Shown here piece by piece: positions 7,056-12,119 of a stretch of DNA of 21,373 nt. The DNA is taken from positions 1 to 21,373 of the forward strand of contig CAZBJW010000045.1 of assembly GCA_964492135.1 (NCBI GenBank), in the 5' to 3' direction. Made by a program: the position numbers and the translations under genes. The notes below the pieces were generated by a model, which was given only the letters and a program-made list of their open reading frames with translations, had not been told where the DNA came from and made no database searches. This stretch comes from CAYGAW01 sp964492135. Lineage in GTDB: Bacteria; Chloroflexota; Anaerolineae; UBA7937; B3-Chlor. Each line of letters opens with the position of its first letter. Positions within the stretch are counted from its first letter, which is position 1.

Positions 7056-7860
7056 CGAGAGCATTCTGTATTTCCTGGCCAACTTAATCCTGTTTGCCCT
7101 GCTACTCCTGAGCTGGGTGCATCTGCTTCGCCCTGCCTTGGTCACTGGTGGCGTGCTTCGCGCGACGACATTGTCTTTTCTGTGCTGTCAAGGGCTCGCG
7201 CTTCTCTGCTCTGTCGCGCGGTTGGGGCCTTGGTCGTTAGCGCACCCCTATCTGAGCGTCCTTCTTCTCGTCGAAGCAGCCATCCTTGCCTATGTTGTGC
7301 TGGAGAAGCTGGGGCCCGACGGTGGCGCGGGACCCTTCGTTGTCACCTCGGCCTTTCTCATGGACACGTATAGCATCGTGCTCCTTGCCGCCCCGGTTCT
7401 GGAGACTCTGCAGATTTCGCCCTTTACTCGCAGCCCATGGTACCTTGTGCACCTAGTGACCGCCCTGATAGCCTTCAGCACCTACAGTGCCGCGGCGGGA
7501 GGTGCCCTCGCATACTTCGCGGCACCGCTGTTGACTCGCAGCAGGCTCGCTGCCGAGCAGATATCCACGGCACGTTCTGGGACGTTCACTCGCAGGGCGC
7601 TAGCGATCGGCTTCCCCTGGTTGACCGCCTCCGTGGTCGCCGCTGCGCTGTGGACACAACTGGCATGGGGGAGTTACTGGACATGGCGTGCAGCTGAGGT
7701 CTGGCTGCTCGTACTGTGGCTGGTCTCGACTATGACTCTACATGCCCGTTCCATGCCCACTTCGCGAGGCAAGCCGCTGGCCTTTCTCTCCCTTCTGGGA
7801 TTCGGCCTGGCCCTCCTGAGCCTGCCTCTGCTTGGACAAGGTCTGGTGACTATGTCCTAG
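7048..7860 (+). CDS. ccsA: CcsA/ResC-like cytochrome c assembly protein with altered WWD motif
   Basis: The 270-residue polytopic protein (about eight hydrophobic segments) belongs to the haem-handling CcsA/ResC/CcmC superfamily. Recognisable parts are the His in the HLVTALIAFSTYS segment, the tryptophan-rich loop WGSYWTWRAAEVW near residues 208-220, and the second His in TLHAR close behind it. These histidines normally hold haem on the outer face. The loop normally reads WGxxWxWD; here the Asp is Arg. It starts with GTG at 7048 inside the end of resB, so the two proteins are made together. The 243 bases after its stop contain no gene that I can support and no clear terminator; the next gene is convergent. 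Confidence 0.88.
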   Translation: MVDESILYFLANLILFALLLLSWVHLLRPALVTGGVLRATTLSFLCCQGLALLCSVARLGPWSLAHPYLSVLLLVEAAILAYVVLEKLGPDGGAGPFVVTSAFLMDTYSIVLLAAPVLETLQISPFTRSPWYLVHLVTALIAFSTYSAAAGGALAYFAAPLLTRSRLAAEQISTARSGTFTRRALAIGFPWLTASVVAAALWTQLAWGSYWTWRAAEVWLLVLWLVSTMTLHARSMPTSRGKPLAFLSLLGFGLALLSLPLLGQGLVTMS

Positions 7861-8103
7861 CGGTGTTAGTCCGTGGCTCTATCTCACGTAGCAGTCTCTG
7901 GTCGCTATTATCGAGGCGAGGCTCGGCGTGGATCAACACGACCGCATGGCGCTGAGCCACGTGAACCCTCGAGCCCCGATCGAGTGAAGGAAGTCAAGGA
8001 TCGTGAGTGCTTGACCTTTCCTATCGTGCCGTGGAGTCGGACGAGGCAGGCCTCCGGCGACGTCGCTATACGGTCAGGGACGTATCGTCCGTCAGGGGCA
8101 GAG

Positions 8104-8526
8104 CTACCAGAGCATGAGGCCCGTGGCTTGATCATGGGTCCGCTCAGGAGCCGGGCCTTCCAGTACTGTGATGGCGAACTCGCAGGCAAAGGCTACGTTT
8201 CCCTCCGCCAAGTGTCCCCCAAAACAGCGGCCATTTCTATCGGCCAAGATGATGTGACAGTGCAGGAAGGTCTCCCCCTCCTTAGCGGATATGTTGCCCA
8301 CCAAGGAGGCAATCTCCATCTCCTGATCGAGGCGAAGCTCTCGGTACGCGGCAGACTGCTGGTCATAGAACCCCACAGCGCCGCGCTGCACCGCACCCAG
8401 TCCCTGGATGCTTCCCGCGGTTACTCCCTCACTGACACAAAACTCGGTCAGCCCTTGCAGGATATCCTGTCCCTTATCAAGCCGACCGAGTAACACTCCC
8501 TCTCCCTCGAACGGAAACGATTTCAT
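8104..8526 (-). CDS. PPC/DUF296-domain protein
   Basis: The 140-residue protein consists almost wholly of the PPC (DUF296) domain: LTEFCVSEGVTAGSIQGLGA near the start, then LHCHIILADRNGRCFGGHL with H89, H91 and H105, the metal-binding His pattern of bacterial PPC proteins. Plant relatives carry AT-hooks and bind DNA; the bacterial single-domain form is a trimer of unknown function, and no DNA-binding motif is seen here. A GTG two codons upstream (8532) is too close to the GGAGG ribosome site, so the ATG at 8526, 7 bases after it, is the start. It lies 114 bases downstream of murI on the same strand, with a palindrome in between. Confidence 0.88.
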   Translation of the reverse strand: MKSFPFEGEGVLLGRLDKGQDILQGLTEFCVSEGVTAGSIQGLGAVQRGAVGFYDQQSAAYRELRLDQEMEIASLVGNISAKEGETFLHCHIILADRNGRCFGGHLAEGNVAFACEFAITVLEGPAPERTHDQATGLMLW

Positions 8527-8547
8527 CAGCACACCTCCAACTCAAGC

Positions 8548-8560
8548 CCTGGCAGCCAGG
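8548..8560. promoter_or_regulatory. Palindrome just upstream of the DUF296 gene
   Basis: CCTGGC (8548-8553), one base, GCCAGG (8555-8560): a perfect 6+6 inverted repeat about 20 bases before the DUF296 start. On the minus strand its core reads TGGCTGCCAG, a 10-mer also present in the palindrome at 12015. It could be an operator or an RNA hairpin near the ribosome site. Confidence 0.3.
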
Positions 8561-8640
8561 TCTGACAGCCCGAGAACGGAAGACAGAACAGCCCTACACC
8601 AAACCAACAGCCACGACGCCCCTCGCCAGGGCGCGCCTGG

Positions 8641-9471
8641 TCAACCTTTCGCCGGGCATGAGATAGCCGCACCCTCCTCCCACCTCGCTGCAAACACCGG
8701 CCCATCCAGGTCGGTCAGTTTGCCGAGGAGTCGAGCGAAAACCCGCGGGTCTCCGCTTGTGTAGTAGGTGCGCGCTCCTCCTTCCCCTTCCCTCACCAAT
8801 CCTTCCCGTTTCAGCACCCGCGCTGTCTGCCGGGCCACTGCAGGGCTGGGATCGATGATCTCCACCCCATCCCCGACTATCTCCTCTATGAGCGGTCGTA
8901 GACAGGGGTAGTGCGTGCAGCCCAGCACGAGGGAGTCTATTCCCGCGTCCATCATCGGTTGGAGATACCTCCTGAGCATCTCCATGGTTCCGGCATCCTG
9001 GATCAGTCCCGCTTCCACCCTCTCCACCAACCCAGGACACGTTTGGGTCACCACCTCAACATCTGCAGCAAACCTCTCCACTAGGCTGGCGAACAGGGCT
9101 CCCTGAAACGTCGCCTCAGTGGCCATGACTCCCACGACATTGCTGTTGGTCCGTTCGGCCGCCGGCTTGACCGCTGGTTCCATACCCACTATAGGCAGGT
9201 CAAAGGTCTCCCGCAGATGGTGCAATGAGGCAGCGGATGCAGTGTTGCACGCCACTACTACGACCTTTGCTCCCCGGGAGACCAGAAAGGCGACGATTCC
9301 CTGCGCAAGATCTTGGATCTCCTGGTGCGACCGCCGACCATAAGGACAGTGGAGGGTATCGGCAAAGAAGATTACGTCCTCGTAAGGCAGTTCCCTGATG
9401 ATTTGCTGCATCACCGAGAGCCCCCCCACGCCCGAGTCGAACACACCAATGGCGCCGGTGTTCTTGCTCAT
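8641..9471 (-). CDS. murI: Glutamate racemase
   Basis: The 276-residue cofactor-independent racemase interconverts L- and D-glutamate for peptidoglycan. Key residues are D12 and S13 in GVFDSGVGGLSV, catalytic C75 in ACNTASA, and C185 with H187 in GCTHYPCLRP. All are intact and the length is normal. The frame opens further upstream (to 9555), but the ATG at 9471 gives the family N-terminus MSKNTGAIGVFDSG. The promoter at 9512-9540 would start transcription near 9505, inside that extension, so 9471 is right. GAGG lies close before it. It is followed on the same strand by the DUF296 gene. Confidence 0.96.
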   Translation of the reverse strand: MSKNTGAIGVFDSGVGGLSVMQQIIRELPYEDVIFFADTLHCPYGRRSHQEIQDLAQGIVAFLVSRGAKVVVVACNTASAASLHHLRETFDLPIVGMEPAVKPAAERTNSNVVGVMATEATFQGALFASLVERFAADVEVVTQTCPGLVERVEAGLIQDAGTMEMLRRYLQPMMDAGIDSLVLGCTHYPCLRPLIEEIVGDGVEIIDPSPAVARQTARVLKREGLVREGEGGARTYYTSGDPRVFARLLGKLTDLDGPVFAARWEEGAAISCPAKG

Positions 9472-9511
9472 CGACCTCACTCTGACAGCGTTGTAGCTTC
9501 GATAGCACACG

Positions 9512-9540
9512 ATTATCCATGGCGCGACGAGATTTGTCAA
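9512..9540 (-). promoter_or_regulatory. Sigma-70 promoter for murI, TTGACA-17-GATAAT
   Basis: On the minus strand, TTGACA (9540-9535), an exact 17-base spacer and GATAAT (9517-9512, five of six). The predicted start near 9505 leaves a leader of about 34 bases. This position rules out the longer upstream reading frame for murI. Confidence 0.8.
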
Positions 9541-9543
9541 GAC

Positions 9544-9572
9544 TTGCTCCGTCAACGTAAATGGCGTAAAAT
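9544..9572 (+). promoter_or_regulatory. Divergent promoter toward fmdB-type gene, TTGCTC-17-TAAAAT
   Basis: TTGCTC (9544-9549), a 17-base spacer and TAAAAT (9567-9572, five of six). Only three bases separate its -35 box from the murI -35 box, so the two promoters lie back to back. The -35 match is weak (three of six), but the same TTGCTC occurs in the promoter at 12058. Start near 9579. Confidence 0.5.
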
Positions 9573-9599
9573 AGTTGGAAGAGATAAGATTGGCGTCGA

Positions 9600-9931
9600 T
9601 CTCGGCCGCATCGGTTGTGAGCTACAGACAAATCATATACATTTGTTGCCGCTGTAGCGGGCTTACTCGCGGACCGAAGGCAGCGGAGCGGAAGAAGCCA
9701 GAGTCATTGCCCTGGACGTCATACTCCAGGGAGTCTTTGATCTCGAGGTTCGTGCCCAGGCTTGAGGCAGCTTCTTGAGTCCCCTTGCGGTTGCGGCCAC
9801 CGAGATTGTTGCTCAGTGGGGAAGCATATAGCTGACCCAGAGCCGATTGCCGCGAGGTTGATCTGCGAGTCTCTCTGTGGGTGCGGTCCGTGGTCAGCGC
9901 CGAACGAGAAACGAAACAGCCATGAGGAGGT
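9600..9931. other. Unexplained inverted-repeat-rich region before the zinc-ribbon gene
   Basis: No intact gene is seen here. It holds nested complementary segments: GCTACAG/CTGTAGC enclosing ACAAAT/ATTTGT (9621-9658), CCCTGGA/TCCAGGG (9710-9731), and GCTGACC/GGTCAGC (9832-9838 with 9893-9899). It could be a structured 5' leader of the fmdB-type gene (plus-strand transcript from about 9579). Alternatively it is a relic: a minus-strand frame is stop-free for 104 codons (9936 down to 9625) without a usable start and reads protein-like (LGTNLEIKDSLEYDVQGN). The plus strand over 9680-9765 also reads protein-like (ARVIALDVILQGVFDLEV), so the coding direction cannot be decided. Confidence 0.4.
9621..9658. 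repeat. Nested 13-bp hairpin
   Basis: GCTACAG (9621-9627) pairs with CTGTAGC (9652-9658), and directly inside it ACAAAT (9628-9633) pairs with ATTTGT (9641-9646) around a 7-base loop. The only irregularity is five unpaired bases (9647-9651) on the 3' side. It is the strongest dyad in the window without a T-run. Confidence 0.6.
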
Positions 9932-9943
9932 GTGTATTACTGT

Positions 9944-10213
9944 ATGCCGATCTATGAGTATGAGTGTCGGGACTGCAATCGCAGATTCGAACGACTGCAA
10001 CACTTCACAGATGAACCGGTGAAAGCATGCCCTGAGTGCGGAGGGCCAGTTCAAAGAGTCATCCAACCCGTAGGCATAATCTTCAAGGGATCTGGGTTCT
10101 ATGTGACGGACAATCGTCAACTGGCAGCCAAGGAGACCGCTAAGGAGCTGCCCGGGGGCGATGGTGGGGAAACCAAGGAAAGAGAAAAAGCTACGGCTGA
10201 CCGTAAGGAGTAA
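9944..10213 (+). CDS. FmdB-family small zinc-ribbon protein
   Basis: The 89-residue protein begins with the family hallmark MPIYEYEC and has two CXXC knuckles, C8/C11 and C29/C32, forming one zinc ribbon in the first 45 residues (GGPVQRVIQPVGIIFKGSGFY follows). The last about 30 residues are a charged Lys/Glu-rich tail. FmdB was named as a putative regulator of formamidase in Methylophilus, and the true role of the family is unknown. An upstream GTG (9932) is too near the AGGAGGTG ribosome site, so the ATG at 9944, 11 bases after it, is taken. It follows the inverted-repeat-rich region and ends 20 bases before a convergent gene. Confidence 0.9.
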   Translation: MPIYEYECRDCNRRFERLQHFTDEPVKACPECGGPVQRVIQPVGIIFKGSGFYVTDNRQLAAKETAKELPGGDGGETKEREKATADRKE

Positions 10214-10233
10214 CGCCAGGTGTGTGTTGCCTG

Positions 10234-10533
10234 CTAGAGTTGGAACTGTCCGGTGGCACGGACTACCTTATACTTATAGTTGCGGACATAGTCTAGGAGC
10301 TTCGACTCAAGTCCGTCCCACTCGTCGCTTTCAAGGATTGTAATCATCGTCTCTCGGTCCTTGGTGATACCGCCTGCCAACACCTGAGGACCGTTGCCTT
10401 CCACGGTGTACCAGGCCTCGGTGGGTTGAATACCCATCTTCATCAGGCTAGGAGTGAACTCTCGGGTCACGAATTCCATGTACTCTGCTTCTTTGCCAGC
10501 CTTGATGTCCCAACTCATAAGAAGTTTGATCAC
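10234..10533 (-). CDS. Small dimeric alpha/beta-barrel-like hypothetical protein
   Basis: The 99-residue protein starts MIKLLMSWDIKAGKEAEYM, has a central AWYTVEGNGPQVLAGG and ends with a helix and strand (VRNYKYKVVRATGQFQL). The strand-helix-strand pattern and size resemble ferredoxin-like dimeric alpha/beta-barrel proteins (ABM, EthD or NIPSNAP-type), a class that includes small monooxygenases and many proteins of unknown role; no catalytic motif can be named. The GTG start at 10533 has AAAGG 7 bases upstream. A promoter with TACAAT and a perfect palindrome lies before it. It is transcribed divergently from dtd. Confidence 0.7.
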   Translation of the reverse strand: MIKLLMSWDIKAGKEAEYMEFVTREFTPSLMKMGIQPTEAWYTVEGNGPQVLAGGITKDRETMITILESDEWDGLESKLLDYVRNYKYKVVRATGQFQL

Positions 10534-10581
10534 AGTTCAGCCTTTCCTTGCGGTAGTTCCTAGCATCTCCAAGCATACCAG

Positions 10582-10611
10582 ATTGTAGGCATTTGCGCAA
10601 ATCTCCAACAA
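10582..10611 (-). promoter_or_regulatory. Probable promoter of the small barrel protein, TTGTTG-18-TACAAT
   Basis: On the minus strand TTGTTG (10611-10606), an 18-base spacer and TACAAT (10587-10582). The -10 match is good and the -35 weak. The start near 10575 would leave a leader of about 42 bases. The spacer contains the palindrome at 10591. Confidence 0.45.
10591..10602. promoter_or_regulatory. Perfect 12-bp palindrome, operator candidate
   Basis: ATTTGCGCAAAT is its own reverse complement. It lies between the -35 and -10 boxes of the minus-strand promoter and 30 bases before dtd, so a bound protein could affect both divergent genes. Confidence 0.4.
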
Positions 10612-10632
10612 ACAAGCTGCCAGGGGAAAGAG

Positions 10633-11070
10633 ATGCGGGCCGTAGTCCAAAGGGTAAGCAAAGCCTCGGTATCGGTGGATGGCAGAACGGTCGGGAGTAT
10701 CGGCCAAGGACTGGTTGTACTTCTCGGCGTGACCCATGACGATGGAGAGGAAGAGGCGAAGTTCCTGGCCAGCAAGATAGCCAATCTCCGTATCTTCGCT
10801 GATGATGAGGGCAAGTTCAACCTTTCCGCCCTGGAACTCAATACGGAAACGCTGGTGGTCTCGCAATTCACGCTCTACGGCGACACCCGCAAGGGTCGGC
10901 GCCCCAGCTTCACAGAGGCTGCCCCACCAGACATAGCAGCACCCCTGGTGGACAAGTTCGTGCGGTACTTGAAGGAAGAGGGCCTCCACGTCGAGACCGG
11001 CATCTTTGGCGCAATGATGGTTGTGGAGATTCACAACGACGGCCCTGTAACTATCATCTTGGAAAGATAG
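10633..11070 (+). CDS. dtd: D-aminoacyl-tRNA deacylase (DTD)
   Basis: The 145-residue enzyme hydrolyses D-amino acids (classically D-Tyr) from mischarged tRNA, and glycine from tRNA-Ala, protecting translation. Family marks are the N-terminus MRAVVQRVSKASV, the SQFTLYGDTRKGRRPSF segment near 80-96 and the C-terminal NDGPVTI motif that carries the cross-subunit Gly-Pro. Length is standard. The ATG has AGGGG 6 bases upstream. Its stop is separated by only one base from the stop of the convergent gene, leaving no room for a terminator between the two. The DTD substrate D-Glu-tRNA is not expected, so closeness to murI is probably incidental. Confidence 0.96.
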   Translation: MRAVVQRVSKASVSVDGRTVGSIGQGLVVLLGVTHDDGEEEAKFLASKIANLRIFADDEGKFNLSALELNTETLVVSQFTLYGDTRKGRRPSFTEAAPPDIAAPLVDKFVRYLKEEGLHVETGIFGAMMVVEIHNDGPVTIILER

Positions 11071-11071
11071 T

Positions 11072-11917
11072 TTATTCCCTCGCTGCGACGCCCTTGACCC
11101 ACTGTATCCCCTCCTTGATGAAAGCCACATCCGCCGGATACTGCGGGGAGTACTCGAATACCACGGTAAGGCTACCCTCCTGGCGTCCCAGCGCACACTG
11201 CAGTATGGCGGGAATGTCTGCCCAGCCATCCTCAGGCCGCTGCGAGGGATGTGCAGGGACGTGATGATACTTGCGGTACATCTCCGGGGTAGCATTATAC
11301 ACGTGGATGATCGAGGTGTAGGGCGCCAATCTGGTGGCGAAATCCAAGGAATCTAGTCCCGCGTAGATGGACATCAGGTGCAGATGACCGATATCGAGGC
11401 AGAATTCCAGGGCTGGATGGGCCTCCATGACTTGCAGAAAGGCCTCCACCTCAAAGAAGTAGGGGTTAGGGCCCACGTTTTCCAGGGCAAAAGGGATACC
11501 TGACTCCTTGCTCCACGCGGTGAGCTGGTCGCAGCTATTGTGGGCCAATTCGATGATTTTCTCCTTGGTCAGACTCGCTTGTGGCTCCCAGATGACAGAG
11601 GGGATATGGCCGACGATGTATTCCGCCGCGTACCGGATGCCCGTCTGTAGGGTACGGTACATCGAATCCAGTGTGCGCCACCGCTTCTGGTAGTCTGGAT
11701 CCGTGAGAAATGGATAGGTGTCGTCTGGCAAGCGAGGCAGGGGGTCATGGAACCCGTAAGTCAAGCCCTCGTTGATGGCGAAATCCATGACCACTGGCAG
11801 CATCTCTTCATCGTAGAAGCCAATCTCCAGTTTGCGAAAGTCACCCAAGGAGATGAGATGTCTCAGACCAGAGACGTCTGCTCTGATGAAGGAGGTGGAG
11901 ATGGAGAACTCGATCAT
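11072..11917 (-). CDS. Sugar phosphate isomerase/epimerase-like TIM-barrel protein (AP_endonuc_2)
   Basis: The 281-residue xylose-isomerase-like barrel has metal-site positions recognisable at the ends of strands: Glu in FALENVGPNP, Asp and His in FCLDIGHLHL, His in SIIHVYNATPE, and Glu in VVFEYSP. Members isomerise or epimerise sugars or cyclitols, and the fold also contains endonuclease IV; here the lack of the full endonuclease IV metal set and the length favour a sugar enzyme. The substrate is unknown. The frame extends to 12046, but the ATG at 11917 begins a normal family N-terminus (MIEFSISTSF). The TAGAAT box ends 8 bases before that ATG, suggesting a leaderless message. It is divergent from the molybdoenzyme gene. 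Confidence 0.85.
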   Translation of the reverse strand: MIEFSISTSFIRADVSGLRHLISLGDFRKLEIGFYDEEMLPVVMDFAINEGLTYGFHDPLPRLPDDTYPFLTDPDYQKRWRTLDSMYRTLQTGIRYAAEYIVGHIPSVIWEPQASLTKEKIIELAHNSCDQLTAWSKESGIPFALENVGPNPYFFEVEAFLQVMEAHPALEFCLDIGHLHLMSIYAGLDSLDFATRLAPYTSIIHVYNATPEMYRKYHHVPAHPSQRPEDGWADIPAILQCALGRQEGSLTVVFEYSPQYPADVAFIKEGIQWVKGVAARE

Positions 11918-11925
11918 ACAGCACC

Positions 11926-11955
11926 ATTCTACCACAGCTCTCTTCAGAGCGACAG
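11926..11955 (-). promoter_or_regulatory. Possible leaderless promoter, CTGTCG-18-TAGAAT
   Basis: On the minus strand a TAGAAT -10 box (11931-11926) lies 8 bases before the ATG at 11917, with a poor -35 (CTGTCG) 18 bases further upstream. Transcription would begin within 2-3 bases of the start codon, and no Shine-Dalgarno precedes it. Confidence 0.35.
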
Positions 11956-12014
11956 ATGCAGGCACGAAACCCCAGCGGCGCCTCACGTGTTTCAGAGCAT
12001 GGTGGCAGGATGGT

Positions 12015-12027
12015 TGGCTGCCAGCCA
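12015..12027. promoter_or_regulatory. Palindrome in the divergent isomerase/molybdoenzyme intergenic region
   Basis: TGGCTG (12015-12020), one base, CAGCCA (12022-12027) form a perfect 6+6 inverted repeat, 31 bases upstream of the -35 box at 12058. It shares the 10-mer TGGCTGCCAG with the palindrome at 8548 (opposite strand). Operator candidate for the divergent pair. Confidence 0.3.
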
Positions 12028-12057
12028 CAGGGCACCACAACCCCAAAGCCCCACGCC

Positions 12058-12086
12058 TTGCTCCACGTCAACAGGCGACCTATAAT
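12058..12086 (+). promoter_or_regulatory. Sigma-70 promoter of the molybdoenzyme gene, TTGCTC-17-TATAAT
   Basis: TTGCTC (12058-12063), a 17-base spacer and a perfect TATAAT (12081-12086). The start near 12093 gives a leader of 27 bases to the ATG at 12120, which fixes that start and excludes the long upstream frame. Confidence 0.75.
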
Positions 12087-12119
12087 CCCGCCTGCAAGTT
12101 GGCACTTACAGGTAATCGC

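Noticed and set aside
7850..7960. Minus-strand frame reading VAQRHAVVLIHAEPRLD after ccsA
   Set aside because: It looks faintly like the end of a cation-efflux domain, but it is only 36 codons, has no ribosome site and overlaps ccsA; too weak to report as a relic.
8078..8090. GGACG-TAT-CGTCC hairpin flanked by GTCAGG direct repeats
   Set aside because: Short stem with no T-run, partly a product of base composition; not convincing as a terminator for the convergent genes.
7873..8493. 206-codon plus-strand frame over the DUF296 gene
   Set aside because: Antisense to the PPC/DUF296 protein, which has a full motif set, ribosome site and normal length; the plus-strand translation is low-complexity and unlike a protein.
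9472..9555. 28-residue N-terminal extension of glutamate racemase
   Set aside because: The family N-terminus begins at the ATG at 9471, and the murI promoter lies inside the extension.
9556..9931. tRNA or known large structured RNA (tmRNA, RNase P, 6S) in the inverted-repeat-rich region
   Set aside because: None of the conserved landmarks (T-loop GTTCRANYC with acceptor stem, tmRNA ends, RNase P core) could be found.
10537..11295. 252-codon minus-strand frame across dtd
   Set aside because: Shadow of dtd and of the end of the isomerase gene; dtd is certain from its motifs.
11832..12119. N-terminal 96-codon extension of the molybdoenzyme
   Set aside because: It would precede the [4Fe-4S] motif with sequence antisense to the isomerase gene, and the promoter at 12058 starts transcription after it.
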